Positions 37,348-43,778 of a DNA stretch of 43,778 nt are shown here, piece by piece; position 1 is the first letter of the stretch, and every line of letters starts with the position of its first letter. The notes under the pieces were generated by a model that saw only the letters and a list, made by a program, of their open reading frames with translations, was not told where the DNA came from and did no database searches. The stretch is from the NCBI GenBank assembly GCA_902794405.1, contig CADBHI010000050.1, forward strand, positions 1-43,778. The letters run 5' to 3'. The position numbers were made by a program, and so were the translations under genes. This DNA is from an uncultured Prevotellaceae bacterium. GTDB lineage: Bacteria > Bacteroidota > Bacteroidia > Bacteroidales > Bacteroidaceae.

Positions 37348-38898
37348 TTAGAACAAAGGTTCCGCCGAGCAGGCGTTGGGTGCCCTGATGCGGATGCTCT
37401 TGGCTATCGTAGGCGCTATACGGTCGATGGTGACGTGGTCGTTGATGAGTTCTGCCTTTACGCCTGCGCCATAAAAGATGATAGGGAACTGTATGAAAGA
37501 TGCTCTTGAAAGACGCGTTTCCTGGTTGTCTTCATTATAGAGCTTCCATCCTGGTGATACTTCTATCAGGATATCTCCGCAACGGGAGGGGTTGTATCCG
37601 TTTCGTATTTTTAGTGTCTGTTCGTTGATGTTGGTGAGCAGCTGCAGTCCGCTATACACGTTGCGTACGCCCGACAGCTGAGCCAAGAACTCCTGTGCTC
37701 GCTGGCAGGCATCGGTCAATGAAATGCGCTTTGACTCCAACAGCTTGTGGTTCAGGTACATCTGTCCTTCGAAACAGGTTTCGACGTAGCGTCCCTGTCC
37801 CCAGATGGCTCCGAAATACATGTTCAGCAGGTTGGCGGTACGGTTGATGTTGAACGTTCCGGTGGGAATCTTGTATTTCTCGTAGTCGGCACTTTCAGTA
37901 TTGCTATAGCCGGTGGAGGTGAGCACGAAGAGCACATGCTCGGCACCAATCTTCTTTTCAATATTGCTAATGAGACGTGCTATCTCACGGTCTAAACGTA
38001 CATAGGTGTCCTGCAGCTCAATCTGGCATTCCGAAACGGGAAGCTGGTTGAAGGTACCCGCATAATAGTTCACGGACAACAGGTCGGTCACACGGTCGAA
38101 ACCCATCGTCTCCTGCACCACACACAATTGTGCCAATTCTGTGACGCAGGCATTTACAATACCGCTGGTCTTGAGCTGGGCATAGCGGTCGCTGCCGCTG
38201 AACTTGTACTTGAACGGCTTCTCTGTGTTCTCGGTGTGCTGGTAATAGTTGAACTTCCCCGATAGCTCGATAACAGGTTCCCACGTAGTGGCAGTCGGTT
38301 CCGTAGCAGGCGAATGGAGAGTATTGAACGTCAGCAGCCAGCCGGGAATCTGTGGCTGATAATAGGTTGAAGTCCTCCAAATTCCCTCTTTGTTGTCAAT
38401 CCAATAAACACCATCGGCCGCATGACCTGCTGACAAAATGGCAGCATCGTCGAATGGAGAAATACTGACCACCTTGGCCTTTCCCTGGGTTGACACCTTT
38501 AGCTCATCACCAATGGTAGAGGTTGACAGCTCTTTGGGAGACATGTCTCCACCGGTACATAGCACAGGACGAAGCGTCTCGCGGTTAAGCCATTTCTCAC
38601 CTACAATACTATGATAATAAGGTGAAACGCCAGTAGCAACAGAAGCCGTGGCCGAGGCGCGGTCGATAGGACTGAAGGGGTAGCTTGCCCCTGAGAACAC
38701 CATACCCTGCTGTAGCAGGCGTTTAAAGCCGTCGTTACCGTAAAGGGGAGAGAATGCCTCTAAATAGTCAGTACGCAGCTGGTCAACGGTAATACTTACC
38801 ACCAGTCGCGGAGCGTACTGTATCTTGTTTTGGGCCATCATCTCTGGGGTAATACCCAAGATAGCCAGCAGGGTTATGTAAAGGTACTTATTTTTCAT
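37348..38898 (-). CDS. Exported alkaline-phosphatase-superfamily protein with degenerate catalytic motifs
   Basis: A 516-residue protein with a signal peptide (residues 1-22, ending MMAQ) and the AlkP/phosphodiesterase fold: VVSITVDQLRTDYL (about 32-45) supplies the first metal Asp, and ATGVSPYYHSIVGEKWLNRET is the family segment after the nucleophile. The nucleophile region, normally T(C/A)PGHA, reads DRASATAS, the DH of the LTADHG motif reads LTSTGYS (near 331), and the late HxxP-type motif is replaced. Several metal ligands and the Thr/Ser nucleophile thus seem lost, so it may not be a working phosphatase; this rests on alignment by eye. Its start overlaps the upstream DUF4105 gene by 11 bases, and secA follows. 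Confidence 0.75.
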   Translation of the reverse strand: MKNKYLYITLLAILGITPEMMAQNKIQYAPRLVVSITVDQLRTDYLEAFSPLYGNDGFKRLLQQGMVFSGASYPFSPIDRASATASVATGVSPYYHSIVGEKWLNRETLRPVLCTGGDMSPKELSTSTIGDELKVSTQGKAKVVSISPFDDAAILSAGHAADGVYWIDNKEGIWRTSTYYQPQIPGWLLTFNTLHSPATEPTATTWEPVIELSGKFNYYQHTENTEKPFKYKFSGSDRYAQLKTSGIVNACVTELAQLCVVQETMGFDRVTDLLSVNYYAGTFNQLPVSECQIELQDTYVRLDREIARLISNIEKKIGAEHVLFVLTSTGYSNTESADYEKYKIPTGTFNINRTANLLNMYFGAIWGQGRYVETCFEGQMYLNHKLLESKRISLTDACQRAQEFLAQLSGVRNVYSGLQLLTNINEQTLKIRNGYNPSRCGDILIEVSPGWKLYNEDNQETRLSRASFIQFPIIFYGAGVKAELINDHVTIDRIAPTIAKSIRIRAPNACSAEPLF

Positions 38899-40020
38899 TC
38901 CTATGGTGTATCCAAATTCTTAAGAGCAAACATAATGCCAAAATGATGACACCCTCAGCATAATGTTGTAACATACTGCCCAATAACAGCAGAATGACCA
39001 TCACAAGCAACAAGATCCAGTAGCGTGTCTTGCGACGGTACAGAACTGCGGGTATATAAAATAGGTGTATGGGATTGAACAGCAGCAACTGCAGGTTCAG
39101 GCTTGTGGCCGGATGTTGTGAGAATATCATGACTGTCAGCACACAGCCCGCCAATCCTATCAGCAGCATCAACGTGGCATCCCAGTATTTGAAGGTCTTG
39201 CGGCGTTTCCACTCAATGAGGAATATCATCGCTGATATAATGGCCAGAATACCGGCACACTCCAATGGGGTGAGGGGAAATTCGGGTTCAATCACCTGAA
39301 CCCCTGGTGGAACGGCCATTCTGCGTTCTTTGACTAAAGGCCGCCAACTGCCGTCGATGCCTCTGATGCGGGCGTGGTCGAAGTCGTAGAGCAGGTTCTC
39401 GGGAAGGAACTCCTGTTCCGAACGGTTGGTCTTCATGTCGGCCTTAACGCCTAACAGCATGTCGTTACCGAACGTAGCCCACGGATGGTGAACGGTCTTC
39501 TGCCGTATCATATCGCGGTAGCTCGGGGTGTAATCCTTACGGTCTTCGTATACCACTTGTCCATTGACACTACGTGAAATGATGTCTCGTGGACGAGTAG
39601 AACAGTTGTCGTAGAAGTAGTTGTACCGATACACCTTATTCTCAGGGCGACAGTTCTCGGCCTAACCGAACTACCCATATACTGATAGTATTTGCAGAAC
39701 ACGTCGTAGCTGGCAGCTTCCAGTTCGTAGTCTGTCAGTCCAAACACAAAGCGGAGCACAAAGTGAGGCGCATCGAAGTTGAACACACCCCAGTTATACA
39801 CTATGTCGTTGGACTGACTCTTGTGCAGGTCCTGCATCCGGATGGCCGTATGACCATACAGACTATAGATTTCCTCATGTGGCGAACAGGTCACCAACGA
39901 GTACTCCACGCTGTCCATATATACTAAAATGTCAGGAGCCGCCGCCTTCGTCTGAGACAGCGTCATAATCCCAAAAGCGAATATGAACAGAGCCCTAATA
40001 AGCCTATTGAAACGTTTCAC
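38888..40020 (-). pseudogene. DUF4105/Lnb-type envelope protein, broken by a frameshifting deletion
   Basis: The 5' part (from 40020) encodes a signal peptide, LVTCSPHEEIYSLYGHTAIR with the presumed active His, and a DYELEAASYDVFCKYYQYMGSSV segment; after about 39664 its frame turns to nonsense (39508-39663). The 3' part continues in another frame with CRPENKVYRYNYFYDNCSTR, carrying the presumed active Cys, then five membrane helices, to 38888. At the junction a TAG precedes the new frame, and about 20 residues usual between GSSV and the RPEN-VYRYN motif are missing. So a deletion not divisible by three fused the two. DUF4105 proteins include Lnb, reported as the lipoprotein N-acyltransferase of Bacteroides. 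A GTG at 39634 could restart the 3' part. A sequencing or assembly error is the alternative. Confidence 0.8.
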
Positions 40021-40024
40021 GGTG

Positions 40025-40032
40025 CAAAATTA
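40025..40032 (-). promoter_or_regulatory. Promoter -7 box (TAATTTTG) for the DUF4105-AlkP-secA unit
   Basis: The minus strand reads TAATTTTGC only a few bases before the ATG at 40020, so the leader would be very short. Confidence 0.6.
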
Positions 40033-40076
40033 CAAAATAATTCGGGAAAAGACGCAGGAATAACGGATTTTTTGTT

Positions 40077-40084
40077 TATCTTTG
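40077..40084 (+). promoter_or_regulatory. Promoter -7 box (TATCTTTG) for the beta-galactosidase
   Basis: TATCTTTGC after a TTTTTTG run, 58 bases before the ATG at 40142; divergent from the box at 40025-40032. Confidence 0.75.
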
Positions 40085-40120
40085 CAACATCATTTGATAT
40101 AATGAGGAATCAACAATTGA

Positions 40121-43267
<3,147 letters not shown>

Positions 43268-43284
43268 TACTCAAAAACACCCCC

Positions 43285-43317
43285 AAAAGCGTCGTTTCTG
43301 TTGAAGCGACGCTTTTT
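43285..43317 (+). terminator. Terminator of the beta-galactosidase gene
   Basis: AAAAGCGTCGTTTC (43285-43298) pairs with GAAGCGACGCTTTT (43303-43316) around a TGTT loop, with one G-U pair and a T run. Confidence 0.88.
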
Positions 43318-43329
43318 CCCTGATATGCT

Positions 43330-43337
43330 TGTCTTTG
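43330..43337 (+). promoter_or_regulatory. Weak promoter -7 box (TGTCTTTG) for the adaptor gene
   Basis: One mismatch to TAnnTTTG, 19 bases before the ATG at 43357. Confidence 0.4.
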
Positions 43338-43356
43338 CAGAAAACTATCAATATAT

Positions 43357-43778
43357 ATGAAAGAAGATTCAGAGAATGTACAATCGCCTGCGCAGATTGC
43401 CGACCATCTGCGCGTGACTTATGTGCCCACCTATCTGTTGGCTGCGGCTGGAGCGTTGTTGGTGTTAGCATTTATTGTATGGGGCGTTTTGGGTAATGTG
43501 AGTGACAAGGTCTATTATTCGGGGGTGGTCTTTCCCGTGCAGGGTACTACCGACATCACGTTGCCTAACAAAGGTATTGTGCGCAGCATACTTGTACACA
43601 ATGGCGACAGCGTGCATGAGGGACAGCCCATTGCGATGGTTTCCATCGGAAACAGCCATAGTTTCCTGACCAGTACGGTCAGCGGTCTGGTGATTCATTC
43701 TAAGACCGACAATGAGCCATTCGAGGCTTTCGATCCTATCATCAGCGTCGTTGACGCCGGTACTGGCAACCAGGAGTC
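43357..43778 (+). CDS. Membrane fusion (HlyD-like) secretion adaptor, 5' part; NHLM-bacteriocin type
   Basis: The first 140 or so residues of a protein that runs off the right edge. A soluble start with SPAQIADHLRVTYVPTY (about 10-26) is followed by one membrane helix (27-45) and WGVLGNVSDKVYYSG, then a biotinyl/lipoyl-like half: LPNKGIVRSILVHNGDSVHEGQP. This order (SPxQLDxLxRVT, helix, VWGVFG, beta barrel) is that of the secretion adaptors next to NHLM-type peptidase-containing ABC exporters. The assignment to that group is by pattern, not by search. It would link an inner-membrane exporter to the outer membrane. Start: ATG after the terminator of the GH2 gene; a weak promoter box is present. 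Confidence 0.7.
   Translation, partial: MKEDSENVQSPAQIADHLRVTYVPTYLLAAAGALLVLAFIVWGVLGNVSDKVYYSGVVFPVQGTTDITLPNKGIVRSILVHNGDSVHEGQPIAMVSIGNSHSFLTSTVSGLVIHSKTDNEPFEAFDPIISVVDAGTGNQE

Noticed and set aside
39508-39663. C-terminal part of the 170-codon frame in the DUF4105 gene as real protein
   Set aside because: The sequence after GSSV is low in pattern and antiparallel to the true frame that carries YDNCSTR; it is the product of the frameshift.
39640-39680. Programmed ribosomal frameshift in DUF4105
   Set aside because: There is no slippery site, and about 20 conserved-region residues are missing, so a simple shift would not restore the protein.

Overview
The window looks like chromosomal DNA of a Bacteroidales bacterium, most likely Prevotella or a close relative. 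The pointers are promoter -7 boxes of the type TAnnTTTG in front of most transcription units, almost no Shine-Dalgarno sites, the gene order atpD-C-(small membrane protein)-B-E-F-H-A-G, families typical of the phylum (DUF4270, DUF4105/Lnb, short glycogen synthase), and secreted enzymes ending in short sorting-domain-like tails. Genus and species are inference; no rRNA is present.

Layout. 1-860: 3' end of a UvrD/PcrA helicase. 855-3320: minus-strand unit glgA-like, DUF4270 lipoprotein and a possible 43-residue protein. 3387-4385: FemAB-like acyltransferase. 4427-6115: plus-strand unit nitroreductase, KdsC-like phosphatase, Maf. 6078-6893: acidic unknown protein. 7004-8891: secreted SGNH esterase. 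9035-11716: alpha-glucan phosphorylase. 11780-19372: complete F1Fo ATP synthase operon. 19412-20582: lipoprotein nucleoside hydrolase. 20583-21697: gene-free, with a MITE-like inverted-repeat element. 21698-23588: secreted CE1-like esterase. 23846-26565: nrdD-nrdG, anaerobic ribonucleotide reductase and its activase. 26572-26807: SRP RNA and tRNA-Thr on the minus strand. 26904-27411: AlaX-like editing domain. 27418-31047: minus-strand EEP phosphatase, hybrid kinase and glycosyltransferase. 31072-33237: RNase G, a 29-residue basic protein and HU. 33339-40032: rpiB, secA, an AlkP-superfamily protein and a broken DUF4105/Lnb gene. 40077-43317: GH2 beta-galactosidase. 43357-end: 5' part of a membrane fusion protein resembling the NHLM-bacteriocin type.

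Most of this is housekeeping. The most unusual structure lies between genes. Every gap longer than 20 bp inside the atp operon, and the secA leader, is filled by strictly phased 7-bp or 8-bp tandem repeats. In three atp gaps the heptamers form two opposed arms of 33-35 bp around a 39-52 bp core, so each transcript could fold into a long hairpin. One heptamer array runs through the stop codon of one gene and the start codon of the next. The octamer arrays at atpB-atpE, atpH-atpA and the secA leader belong to one family. I know of no described family with this architecture; that is a statement about my knowledge, not a database result.

Other points of interest are the frameshifting deletion in the DUF4105/Lnb gene, an AlkP-superfamily protein that seems to have lost catalytic residues, and the export-type adaptor at the right edge.
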